Positions 51,310 to 59,828 of a stretch of 64,000 nucleotides of DNA are shown here, one piece after another. The notes under the pieces were generated by a model. The model did not search any database. It saw nothing but the letters and a program-made list of their open reading frames with translations, and was not told where the DNA came from. How positions within the stretch are numbered: the first letter of the stretch is position 1; every line of letters starts with the position of its first letter. Position numbers and translations under genes: made by a program. The stretch covers positions 62,001 to 126,000 of the forward strand of contig NZ_CP027859.1 in NCBI RefSeq assembly GCF_005519465.1, read 5' to 3'. This stretch comes from Streptomyces clavuligerus. GTDB lineage: Bacteria > Actinomycetota > Actinomycetes > Streptomycetales > Streptomycetaceae.

Positions 51310-52121
51310 ACTTCGTGACCTGGGGCGTTGTCACGTGATCATGTTGTTTTCCTTTACCTGCATTCGGGACTGGTGCTCCGTTGGCCCGGGGCTGGGCTGG
51401 GTGTTCAACGGTATCGGGCGGTGCGGTCGTCGTGGAGGTGTCTGGGTCGACTCCGGTGTCCGGAAGGCGACTTCCCCGGCTCGGGGTGTGGTGGAGTCGG
51501 CCGGGTCCGTTGCCGGTTCAGCGGGACGGTGTCTGGCTGGGGAAGCCTGCCCGGTGGTCTTCGAGGGCGGCGTGGAGGGTGCGTACGGCGGTGGTTCCGT
51601 TGTTCTGGTTTTCGCGGGCGGCGAGTGCCGCTCGTGCGGCCTGGAACTCCGTGTTCGGCCCGGTCGCCTCACGCCCGGCCTGCTGGGGTCGGGCCCGTGG
51701 CCCTTGAGGTGCTGCTGCGCCTGGCGGTCGTGGCGGAGGAGTGCTGCGGCATTGACTCCCGGTGCGGACGATCCGGACGCCGCCGTCCGCGGCCGGTGGC
51801 TCCGATGTGGTCACCGACCCGCTGGAGCCAGAGCGGAGCCCCGAGCAGGCGGGGTGCATCTGGTCACCTGGCGCGAGGAGCACGGCATCATCGGACGACC
51901 CCGCGCGCGGAGGTCGCTCGGACCCTCGGTGGACGACCGGTCCGTAGCTGATCCACCCCACCCGCGAGGGGAGGACCGGCCAGAGCGACGGGGCGGCCTA
52001 TGGGTCGTCGGCCCCGGATGTGCGGGGCCGCTCCGCTGGGGGCAACCGCTCACGGCACGCTGTACCGTCTGCCGATGGGCATGGGCGATTGTCCGACTGG
52101 CCAGGAACGGATAGGGGCAGC
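51310..52121. other. Intergenic region, probable decayed coding sequence
   Basis: No intact gene is supported. On the minus strand about 51650-51520 encodes NTEFQAARAALAARENQNNG and TTAVRTLHAALEDHRAGFPS, which is protein-like, then loses frame. I do not recognise the family. Confidence 0.35.
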
Positions 52122-52889
52122 GTGTCACACGGAGTCAGGCTGGCACGGCAGCGACGGGAACGACGTAACCTCTGCGTACGCCGCCGTGCCGCGCCGCCCC
52201 CGTCCTCCCTGAAGGATCTGCTGATCATCGGGGCGGGTGGGATGGGTCGCGCTCTCGCACGGATGTGCAGCCAAGCCACCGACGAGGCGGGCGCTCGACG
52301 ATGGCAGGTGCAGGGCTTCATCGACGAGGACAGGGAGCTCCACGGGACCCGGGTCGATGGTCTGCCGGTCCTTGGCGGACTGGAGGCCGTCGAGCGTTAT
52401 CCGGGTGCGGATCTGGTGATTTCGATCTGCCATGTCGCTCATCAGGGCGCACGCCGCAGGATCGCCCAGGCACTGGGACTTCCTTCTCACCGGTACCCGA
52501 CGATCGTCCACCGCACAGCGATCATCGACCCCAGCTGTGCCATGGGACATGGCACAGTGCTGATGCCCATGGTCTGCGTCCTGCCGGGCGTGACGATCGG
52601 CAACTACGTGATCGTGCGACCGCAGTCCATGATGGCGGCTGACGTCGTGGTCCAGGACTACGGCACCGTCGCGGCCCAGGTGTTTCTCGGGCGGTGCGCC
52701 GTGGTCGAGGAGGGTGCATATGTCGGTGCCGGGGCGAAGGTCAGGGAGTACGCCTCCGTGGGGCCGGGGTCCGTCGTCGGGATGGGATCACTCGTCCTCG
52801 ACCACGTTCCTGGAGGGGAGATATGGGCGGGAAACCCCCTGAGACGTCTCGCCCCGGGCTCCCGGCTCACAGACCGCGGTCCGACATGA
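52122..52889 (+). CDS. NeuD/PglD-family sugar O-acyltransferase
   Basis: It has 255 residues from GTG 52122, behind AGGGGC. A Rossmann-like segment (LLIIGAGGMGRALARM) is followed by the NeuD-type pattern GFIDEDRELHGTRVDGLPVL, DLVISICHVAHQGARRRIAQ and a left-handed beta-helix of hexapeptide repeats (TVLMPMVCVLPGVTIGNYVI, VGPGSVVGMGSLVLDHVPGG). NeuD/PglD enzymes acetylate sialic acids or diamino sugars from acetyl-CoA as trimers. The catalytic His is probably in IVHRTAIIDPS or the QDYGTV region and was not assigned firmly. No partner sugar genes are next to it. Its end overlaps the convergent downstream gene by 23 bp. Confidence 0.85.
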   Translation: MSHGVRLARQRRERRNLCVRRRAAPPPSSLKDLLIIGAGGMGRALARMCSQATDEAGARRWQVQGFIDEDRELHGTRVDGLPVLGGLEAVERYPGADLVISICHVAHQGARRRIAQALGLPSHRYPTIVHRTAIIDPSCAMGHGTVLMPMVCVLPGVTIGNYVIVRPQSMMAADVVVQDYGTVAAQVFLGRCAVVEEGAYVGAGAKVREYASVGPGSVVGMGSLVLDHVPGGEIWAGNPLRRLAPGSRLTDRGPT

Positions 52890-53859
52890 CCTTTTGTTCG
52901 GCCCGCTCCACGGTGACCCGGCCGGCCGGGTCACCGCCGAGGCGTTCCACGGCACCTCGTACCAGGGCGAGATAGAAGAGGGCCGGCGCGCAGGGTGTCC
53001 ACAGCGCCTGCGGCTCGTCCGCGAGGAAGCCGAGCACGGACTCCGGGTCGGCGTCCACAAACTCGAACCGGTCGTGCTCCCACTTGTCCGTGATACCACG
53101 CGTCCAGCGAAGACGCAGCGTCGGCTCGTCGAGCTCGGGCACCACCGCGCGGAAGAACGCCGCCCACTGGTGGTTGTCCAGGTCGAGCCCGAACCCGAGC
53201 AGCTCCACCCTGGGCTTGTCCCCGTCGTGCACGGCGAGTTCCTCGAAGAGGGCGCGGCGCGCCACCGCGTGCAGGCTGATCGGGCTGCCGTCCCGGGGCA
53301 GGTCGTGCTGCTGGGCCAGGCCTTCATTGGCGGAGGAGTTCCACCGCGCGCTGTTCGGCCCGGCGACCTGGGCGCTTCGGCGGGAGAACAGCATCTTGCC
53401 GTCCTTGCCGGTCTCCAGGGCCACGTTGATGCCGAAGCTGCAGTTCATCCAGGAGGGTGCGTCGGCCGGGTCCCCGCCCTCCAGATACTGCTGGCGCAGC
53501 GTGAGCCCGTTGCGCTGTCGCCGGCCGTCCAGGTTGAGCGAGGTGGTGAGGAAGTCGAAGTAGTCGGCGTCCCGCAGGGTGAGGGACACCACAGGCTCCT
53601 CGGCCAGATGCGTACGGGTGACCACCACCCGTTCGACCGCGAAACGTGCGTTGTTCCAACGGTGCTGGAGCCCGCAGGCCTCCTTGCGCTCCTCCTCCGC
53701 TTCGATGGACCGCCGCCAGGCGGCGATCTCCTGGGGGAACTGCACCCGCTTCGGCGTGTAACTGACGTGGACGTTCTCCTCGTCGATGGGCCGGGTCCCG
53801 TCACCCTCGAAAAGGTGACAGCCTGTCACCCGGCCGACTACGGTGAACCTGTCGCGCAT
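52867..53859 (-). CDS. Nudix-like protein divergent from the caspase-like gene
   Basis: It has 330 residues from ATG 53859, behind GGAGTTGACG. The N-terminal ~190 residues are unassigned (RFTVVGRVTGCHLFEGDGTR, FAVERVVVTRTHLAEEPVVS). The C-terminal part resembles a Nudix fold: SPISLHAVARRALFEELAVH at the Nudix-box position (R-x-L-x-EE kept, leading Gly/Glu not clear), then VELLGFGLDLDNHQWAAFFR and FRAVVPELDEPTLRLRW. It may bind or hydrolyse a nucleotide or be a catalytically altered sensor. It is divergent from the caspase-STAND gene with only 58 bp between the start codons, so the two probably share control. Confidence 0.65.
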   Translation of the reverse strand: MRDRFTVVGRVTGCHLFEGDGTRPIDEENVHVSYTPKRVQFPQEIAAWRRSIEAEEERKEACGLQHRWNNARFAVERVVVTRTHLAEEPVVSLTLRDADYFDFLTTSLNLDGRRQRNGLTLRQQYLEGGDPADAPSWMNCSFGINVALETGKDGKMLFSRRSAQVAGPNSARWNSSANEGLAQQHDLPRDGSPISLHAVARRALFEELAVHDGDKPRVELLGFGLDLDNHQWAAFFRAVVPELDEPTLRLRWTRGITDKWEHDRFEFVDADPESVLGFLADEPQALWTPCAPALFYLALVRGAVERLGGDPAGRVTVERAEQKVMSDRGL

Positions 53860-53917
53860 CGTCAACTCCACTGATGAATAAACCACTTTGGGTACTCGTG
53901 AGGGGGGTCTGCCCGCC

Positions 53918-56900
53918 ATGGTACGGAACAGCTCGGATAACCGGCTGTCATTGCTGAAGGCCGAGCGGCGATCCTCTTCCCTGGTGGGCACGATCGCCGT
54001 GCCCGAATACCTCCATCCGGACGTGGAGGAGCGGCAGAGGCTGCGCCGCCCGCAACTGGCTGAGGTGCGTGACCGCTTCACGGGGACGATGCGGGAGGGG
54101 CTGGGGTTCGGGAAGACCCTCCGGGTCGACCGGGGCGGGGCGACCCGGCAGCGTTTATGGGCTGGGCTGGAGGAGTTCCTGGCCGACGGTGCCCAGCGGA
54201 AGACCCTCTACTGGACAGGGCACGGCGTCCAGCGCGGCGACGAAGGATACTTCCTCGCCTGCGCCGACTCCTGGCAGTCGGGAGAGTTCGACCCCGCCCG
54301 CGCCGTCCCCCTGCTGGAGCTGGTGGGCCTCCTCCTGCGCCCGGAGTACGAGGCGGACACCCTGCTGATCATCGACGCCTGCTCCTCGCAGAGCTACAAC
54401 TCCCTCGGCGAAGCGGTGCGGCACGCCGTGGAGCTGGAGCGGGACCCCGCGGTGATCCGGGCACGGGAGAGCCGGCGGAAGGGCTTCGCCGTCGTCGGCA
54501 CCTCGGGGGCGGACGCGCAGGTGCTGGCGGGCCGCTGGGTGACATGGCTGGAGGAAGCGCTGGCGAAACCGGACTTCGTGGCCGATGACCAGGCCCGCCC
54601 CTTCGAGCCGTCCGCGCTGTATCTGCCACTGCCGTATCTCTGCCGTGCCGTGGACGCGCGTGCCGCGGACGACGGCCTGGACGAACCCGCGCAGCGACCG
54701 GACTACCGGGAGATCCGGGCGCTCCCCAACAACTTCCTCGACAACCCCCACTACCATCAGTCCGACCCGCCCGTGTACACGCCGGCCGTATTGACGCGAC
54801 GGAAGCCCTGGATCGAGGCCGAACAGTTCGGCCTTGAGGAGAACAGCCACCTCAGCCGCCACTTCGCGGGCCGCCGGGACGCGCTGAGCCGGATCGTGCG
54901 CTGGATGGACACCCACCCGAAGGGTCTGCTCGCTGTGACGGGCCTGGCGGGCACGGGGAAGACCTCCTTGCTCGGCCGGCTGGCACTCACTTCCCTGCCG
55001 AGCTGGCGAGAGACCCTCGGCCTGGACCTCGACCCCGCGACGCTGCCCCGGGCGGGGACCATCCACGCGGCGCTGAGCTGCCGGGGGCAGTCAGCCCGTT
55101 CGCTGGCCGCACATCTGCGGGAGGTGCTGGCGGACATCGACGGGGCCCCGTCGATGCCGGAGGAGCCGGTGACGTCGGAGAAGTTCACCGACGCGTTCAA
55201 GGAGCTGGTCGGCCGGGCGGGTTCGGTGAACCTGGTTTTCGACGCGCTCGACGAGGCACTCCCGGACCAAGCGCACGTGATCGCCCGGCACGTCCTGGGC
55301 CCCTTGGCGAACACGCCCGGTGTCCGAGTGATCGTCGGTACCCGGACGCAGCCCCGTCGGCGCATCACCGCGCCCGCGGAGGAGGAGTCACTCCTGGACG
55401 CGCTGGAACTCAGCGTGGAACCGGTGGTCCTCGGGGACGACGAGGAGGCGCGCGCGAGCATCACCGGCATGGTGCTGTCCGTACTGGACACCGGCCACTC
55501 CCCGTACCGGGGCGGCGCCCGGCGGGAGGACCGCGACTGGACAGCGGAGATCGTCGCGGTCCAGAGTCGTGGCTCGTTCCTGGTGGCCCGGCTGGTCGCC
55601 ACCGGACTCGCCCGGCGGGCCACAGTCGCCGCCGAGGCCGAACTGCTGGCGTGGCTGCGTGACGGCGGCACGGATCTGCGCACCCGCCTGGCGGAGGAGA
55701 CGCGCTACCTGAGCGAGCAGCCCGGCGCGCGGCGAGCCCATGAGGTGCTGCGGGCTCTGGCGGTGGTTCAGGGCCCCGGACTGAATCCGGACGCGGCCTG
55801 GCTGACACTCGCCAACGGCCTGCGCGACGCCGGCTCACCGGAACTCACGCCAGAGGATCTGCGGCAGGTGTGCCGGAGCGCCGACGGCGGCATCGTCGCC
55901 ACCCGGAAGGACAGCACGCGGCGGACGGCCGGGCGGATCCGTCATCAGCTGGCCCACCCGAGTTATGGAGAATTCTTCCTCTCCGACGCCGGACTCACCA
56001 CCGCGGAGGCACACCGCAGGGTGGTCGACGCGCTGCGCGCCCGTGCCGGCGGCGACTGGCGGGGCGCCGACGAGTACACCCTGGAATATCTGGGCGCCCA
56101 CGCCGCCCAGGTGGGGCCGGATGCCCTGCGGGAGCTCTTCGAGGACGTGGGCTTCCTGCCGCGTACGAACCCTGATGTCATGCTGCCGCTCGCGGCGGGT
56201 CTGGCCCGGGACTGCGACGGCGCCGCGCTGTACGGCAGGGTCGCGAACGCGTTCCCCCGCACGTCCGGCCCGCTGTCGTCGGCGGTCCTGCTGGAGCGGA
56301 AGGCCCTGCTCAGCGCGACCGCCTTCGTCAGCCACCGCGCCGGAACCCACCAGACACTGCGGCACACCGAGGGCTACCTGCCCTGGCAGGAGTACTGGAC
56401 CGATGCCCCGCCGGACCCCCCGGAGTGGCGGCGCACGGCGCCTTCGGGAGGCGCGCGGTCGCTGAGCTGGCGCGCCGGGACCCGGGCGGTGGGGCTGACC
56501 CACGCGGACACCCTGACCGCCGGCGGGCTGGGGGAGATCCAGGTCCTGCACCCGGGGTCGGGCGCCCGACTGCTGACCCGTCGGCTGCCCCGGACCGGCG
56601 GGGAGCGCGGAAGCCCGCTCAACGAGGTGTGCGAGGTGGGCAACGGCGCCGACCGGGTCACTGTCGCCCGGGACGACCAGGCCGTGTACTTCTGGCGCGG
56701 GGGTGCCCGGGTACCCGATCAGGAGTACCGGTGGGGTGGCAGTGTGCGCGCCCTGTCGGTGGCTGAGCTGGACGGCGGACGGGTGGCCCTGGCGGCCGAC
56801 GGCAACCGGGTGTGGGTGTGGTTCTGGGAGAGCGACACGCGCCTGGACACCCGGCTGAAGGAGGTCCGTACGGCGGATGTGCGACAGCTCGCGGCCCTCA

Positions 56901-58420
56901 CCCTGGGCACGCGGATGTTCGTCCTGACGGCGGGCGAGAAGAGAGTGGAGCTGTTCGAGGCGTACCGCACCCGTAACGGTGACGGCGGTCTGCGCGCCTG
57001 CGGTATCGACCTCGGCGTGACCCTCGCGGCACCCGCGCTGGACGCGGCCGTGTTCACGGTCTCGCCCCGGGAGGGCTTCCTCGCCGCGGCTGACGGGACC
57101 GCTGTGTACGTCTGGCGCTGCGAGGCCGTGTCCGGTCCGCCGGTTGTGGAGAAGGTGGCGACGTACCCCTCGAACACGCGCGGCCTGACTTTCGGCCGCC
57201 ACGGTGAGGAAGTGCTGCTCGCCGGATACGAGGAAGTGGCCGTCCGGATCTGGTCCGTCCGCCGGCCCGGACGCGGGGCCACGCTCGTGCTGAACGGCCC
57301 CCGGGAGGGCGCCATGGCGTTCGGACCGGACGGTCAGGGACTGCTCGCGGTCGCCGACGGCCCGTATATCCGCGTGGTGGACGTGGTCCCCGCGCTGGAG
57401 GCCGGCTACGGCGTCCAGCGGCGGCCGAGCAACGAGCGCCCGGTCCTCGCCCTGGCCGGCGCACCGGACGGTCCGCCGCTGCTGTGCCGGGCCTGGCACG
57501 ACCGGATCCGGATCTCCCGGCCGGAGCAGGGCGATCCGGCCGGCCTGCCGACGACGGAGCTCGCCCATGACGGGAGCACGGTGACGGCGGTGGCCGCGGT
57601 TCGGGCGGCGGAAGGCTGGACGGTGGCCGCCGCGGCCGGCCGGACCGTACGGCTTTGGCGGCTTGACGACACCCTGTCGGTCATCACCCACCGGGACATC
57701 CCGCTCAGCGGGGACGTCGGCCAGCCGGCCCGCGCGCTGAGCCTGGTCGGCGACCCGGCCGCCGCCACGCTGCGGCTGAGTGTGGCGGACGGCCGGCGGC
57801 TGGTACGCCATGAGCTCCCGTTCGATGTCTCGTCCGCCGGAATCCCGTTGCGCGAGGTCCGGACCGACCGCGGGTTCTGCGGGATCGACACAAGGGTCCT
57901 GCGGGACGGCTCGTACTGGATGGCCGGTGATCTGAGCGACCAGTTGCGGGTCTGGGCCGAGGGCGAGCACGGCGTGGAGCAGCGCGTCCTGCTGACCGCT
58001 GCCCCCTCATGCCTCGCTCTCGGGGAGCTGTACGACGAGGAGGACGACGCCTCGATGCCCCTGCTGGCCTGGGCGGGTCACGGCAGCGTGTACCTCAAGG
58101 ACTGCTCCGGCGACGCGGGCATGCACCCCCCGGAACGTTTGCCGGGGGACTTCCCCGACGTGACGTCCCTGGTGTTCGCCGGTCCCGTGGAGCGGCCCGT
58201 GCTGCTGCTCTGCACGCCGGAGGCCGTCCCGCGCGCGTGGGACGTCTGGTCCCGGGTGTGGCTCGACGGGCCGGGGATTCCCGGCCGGGGGTACGCCGTG
58301 CACGCCGTCCGCAGCGCCATGGACCCGGAGGGTCTCGTGCTGGCCCTGCAGGGGGAGGACCGCTGTGATCTGCTCCGACTGCCGTACACGTACTTCAGCG
58401 CCGGGGTATGGGGAGGGTGA
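53918..58420 (+). CDS. Caspase-like peptidase, STAND NTPase and WD40-like fusion protein
   Basis: It has 1500 residues from ATG 53918, with GAGGGGGG upstream. Residues ~1-260 form a caspase-like (C14) domain. The catalytic His102 is in YWTGHGVQRGDEGYFLACAD and Cys155 is in TLLIIDACSSQSYN. An NTPase of the STAND/NACHT class follows: Walker A VTGLAGTGKTS (about 342-349), Walker B VNLVFDALDEA and GVRVIVGTRTQPRRR. The C-terminal ~650 residues are WD40-like blades (VAVRIWSVRRPG, AAAGRTVRLWRLDD). This order is that of bacterial conflict proteins in which the WD40/STAND part senses and the peptidase acts. It is followed directly by the LCAT-like gene. Confidence 0.85.
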   Translation: MVRNSSDNRLSLLKAERRSSSLVGTIAVPEYLHPDVEERQRLRRPQLAEVRDRFTGTMREGLGFGKTLRVDRGGATRQRLWAGLEEFLADGAQRKTLYWTGHGVQRGDEGYFLACADSWQSGEFDPARAVPLLELVGLLLRPEYEADTLLIIDACSSQSYNSLGEAVRHAVELERDPAVIRARESRRKGFAVVGTSGADAQVLAGRWVTWLEEALAKPDFVADDQARPFEPSALYLPLPYLCRAVDARAADDGLDEPAQRPDYREIRALPNNFLDNPHYHQSDPPVYTPAVLTRRKPWIEAEQFGLEENSHLSRHFAGRRDALSRIVRWMDTHPKGLLAVTGLAGTGKTSLLGRLALTSLPSWRETLGLDLDPATLPRAGTIHAALSCRGQSARSLAAHLREVLADIDGAPSMPEEPVTSEKFTDAFKELVGRAGSVNLVFDALDEALPDQAHVIARHVLGPLANTPGVRVIVGTRTQPRRRITAPAEEESLLDALELSVEPVVLGDDEEARASITGMVLSVLDTGHSPYRGGARREDRDWTAEIVAVQSRGSFLVARLVATGLARRATVAAEAELLAWLRDGGTDLRTRLAEETRYLSEQPGARRAHEVLRALAVVQGPGLNPDAAWLTLANGLRDAGSPELTPEDLRQVCRSADGGIVATRKDSTRRTAGRIRHQLAHPSYGEFFLSDAGLTTAEAHRRVVDALRARAGGDWRGADEYTLEYLGAHAAQVGPDALRELFEDVGFLPRTNPDVMLPLAAGLARDCDGAALYGRVANAFPRTSGPLSSAVLLERKALLSATAFVSHRAGTHQTLRHTEGYLPWQEYWTDAPPDPPEWRRTAPSGGARSLSWRAGTRAVGLTHADTLTAGGLGEIQVLHPGSGARLLTRRLPRTGGERGSPLNEVCEVGNGADRVTVARDDQAVYFWRGGARVPDQEYRWGGSVRALSVAELDGGRVALAADGNRVWVWFWESDTRLDTRLKEVRTADVRQLAALTLGTRMFVLTAGEKRVELFEAYRTRNGDGGLRACGIDLGVTLAAPALDAAVFTVSPREGFLAAADGTAVYVWRCEAVSGPPVVEKVATYPSNTRGLTFGRHGEEVLLAGYEEVAVRIWSVRRPGRGATLVLNGPREGAMAFGPDGQGLLAVADGPYIRVVDVVPALEAGYGVQRRPSNERPVLALAGAPDGPPLLCRAWHDRIRISRPEQGDPAGLPTTELAHDGSTVTAVAAVRAAEGWTVAAAAGRTVRLWRLDDTLSVITHRDIPLSGDVGQPARALSLVGDPAAATLRLSVADGRRLVRHELPFDVSSAGIPLREVRTDRGFCGIDTRVLRDGSYWMAGDLSDQLRVWAEGEHGVEQRVLLTAAPSCLALGELYDEEDDASMPLLAWAGHGSVYLKDCSGDAGMHPPERLPGDFPDVTSLVFAGPVERPVLLLCTPEAVPRAWDVWSRVWLDGPGIPGRGYAVHAVRSAMDPEGLVLALQGEDRCDLLRLPYTYFSAGVWGG

Positions 58421-59800
58421 GTGGAACACGATCTTGTGGTCTTCGTCCCGGGGTTCCTGGGTACCAGGCTGTACCGGGACGGCGAGGACGTCTGGGCGCG
58501 GTGCGGTAGGCGGCTGATGGACTCGGCGCCTGCGGCCCTCAGCGAGGCGGCCCTCCCGTCCGGGCTGGGGGACGCCCCGCCCGAAGGCCCCTTCCGGCTG
58601 GACGCCGGCGCGCTGCTGGATGTCCCGGACTCCGTACCCGGGCTGCTGTCCTGCATGGGCTATCCCGATATCCGTGCCGCGCTCGGCGACCCGCTCGACG
58701 CGCAGTTCGTGCCGTTCGGATACGACTGGCGGCTGTCTCACCGGCTGGTGGCCCGGCGGCTGAAGGCGCGGATGGGGCGCGAGCTCGACCGGTGGCGTGC
58801 GGAGGTCGACACGTACTACCCGGACCGCGCCGACGATCCCCGCGTCCTCCTGGTCTGCCACGCGACGGGCGGTCTGGTCGGTCGCCACTATCTGGAGTGC
58901 GAGGGCGGCCGGGAGACCGCCCGGACCCTGGTCACCCTCGGCACCCCGCAGCAGGGGCTGGTCCAGGCCGCCCGGCTGCTGTCGGGTCAGGCGGTCCCCC
59001 GCGACGCCGGCCCCGCCGCGGCCGTGACCGCCCGGCTGAACGAGGCTCTGCGCGGCTGGGCGGTCGACCTTCCGGCGGTCGTCGAGATGCTTCCGGTGCA
59101 CCCCTCGGTGCGGGTCGAGGGAAAGAGCCGTGAGCGGTACATCACCGACAGCCGCCACCCGTTCCCCGGGCTGCCGGGCGGCGCCGTCCGCGAGGCGCTG
59201 GCCTTCCAGGAGGAGTTCCGGGCGGCCTGTGACGAGCACCGGAGCGCCGGCCCCCTGCCGTACGCGGTGCACTGCCTCGGCAGTGTCGACTTCCCGAGCC
59301 CCGAGGCGCTCCTGCTCGCCTCCGACGCGTCGCGGATCACCGACACCCTGCTGGGCCCCGGCGACGGGACCGTGTCGCGCCGGTCGGCCCTCGCGGACTG
59401 GACCGGCACGGACCCCATGCTGTGGAGCGGCTTCCGGAACGCGGACCTGGCGAGCGGCCTCGCGCTCCGGGACGCGATGCTCGCGATCCGTGCGGGCCGC
59501 CCGCCCGGCGGCACGCTTGCCGGTGGGGAGGGCATCGCCCTGCACTTCCCCCGGGACCTCGTCGCCGCCGGCCGCCCCTTCGTGATCGAGCTGCTCGGGC
59601 ACGACCTGCTGCGGCGCAATCTGCGGACGTTCACCTGGCGTTCGGGCCGCAACGACCGGCAGCCCGTCGTCTTCCGGCAGTACGAGCCCGACCGCTACCG
59701 GGCGGAGCTGGAAGTGCCGCCCGGGCGATGGGTGGTCGAGGCGCTGGTGGACCGGCCGAAGGGGCGCGACCGGAGGGACGTCACGGTCGTGGCGGTATGA
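58421..59800 (+). CDS. LCAT/lipase-like protein lacking the nucleophile
   Basis: It has 459 residues; GTG 58421 follows the previous TGA with no space. Lecithin:cholesterol acyltransferase-like features are LVVFVPGFLGTRLYRDG, FVPFGYDWRLS, TLGTPQQG and GPGDGTVSRRSAL with acid Asp315. The nucleophile elbow, normally GHSxGG, reads C146-H-A148-T-G-G, so the Ser is Ala. The catalytic His after the acid is not found in its usual place (RNADLASGLAL). I infer an inactive hydrolase, perhaps a lipid- or protein-binding partner. A C-terminal ~100-residue extra domain (VIELLGHDLLRRNLRTFTWR) is beta-rich. It is probably in the same transcript as the caspase-like gene. Confidence 0.75.
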   Translation: MEHDLVVFVPGFLGTRLYRDGEDVWARCGRRLMDSAPAALSEAALPSGLGDAPPEGPFRLDAGALLDVPDSVPGLLSCMGYPDIRAALGDPLDAQFVPFGYDWRLSHRLVARRLKARMGRELDRWRAEVDTYYPDRADDPRVLLVCHATGGLVGRHYLECEGGRETARTLVTLGTPQQGLVQAARLLSGQAVPRDAGPAAAVTARLNEALRGWAVDLPAVVEMLPVHPSVRVEGKSRERYITDSRHPFPGLPGGAVREALAFQEEFRAACDEHRSAGPLPYAVHCLGSVDFPSPEALLLASDASRITDTLLGPGDGTVSRRSALADWTGTDPMLWSGFRNADLASGLALRDAMLAIRAGRPPGGTLAGGEGIALHFPRDLVAAGRPFVIELLGHDLLRRNLRTFTWRSGRNDRQPVVFRQYEPDRYRAELEVPPGRWVVEALVDRPKGRDRRDVTVVAV

Positions 59801-59828
59801 GACACGGCAGTACGAGGCGAGAGCTGGG

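Noticed and set aside
51335..52114. 259-codon plus-strand frame before the NeuD-type gene
   Set aside because: Composition (Cys, Trp, Arg, Gly rich) is atypical of real proteins here and it lacks a ribosome binding site. A minus-strand fragment in the same place looks more protein-like.
55835..57970. 711-codon antisense frame within the WD40 region
   Set aside because: It has no start signal and no recognisable motif, and the plus strand encodes regular WD40-like blades throughout.
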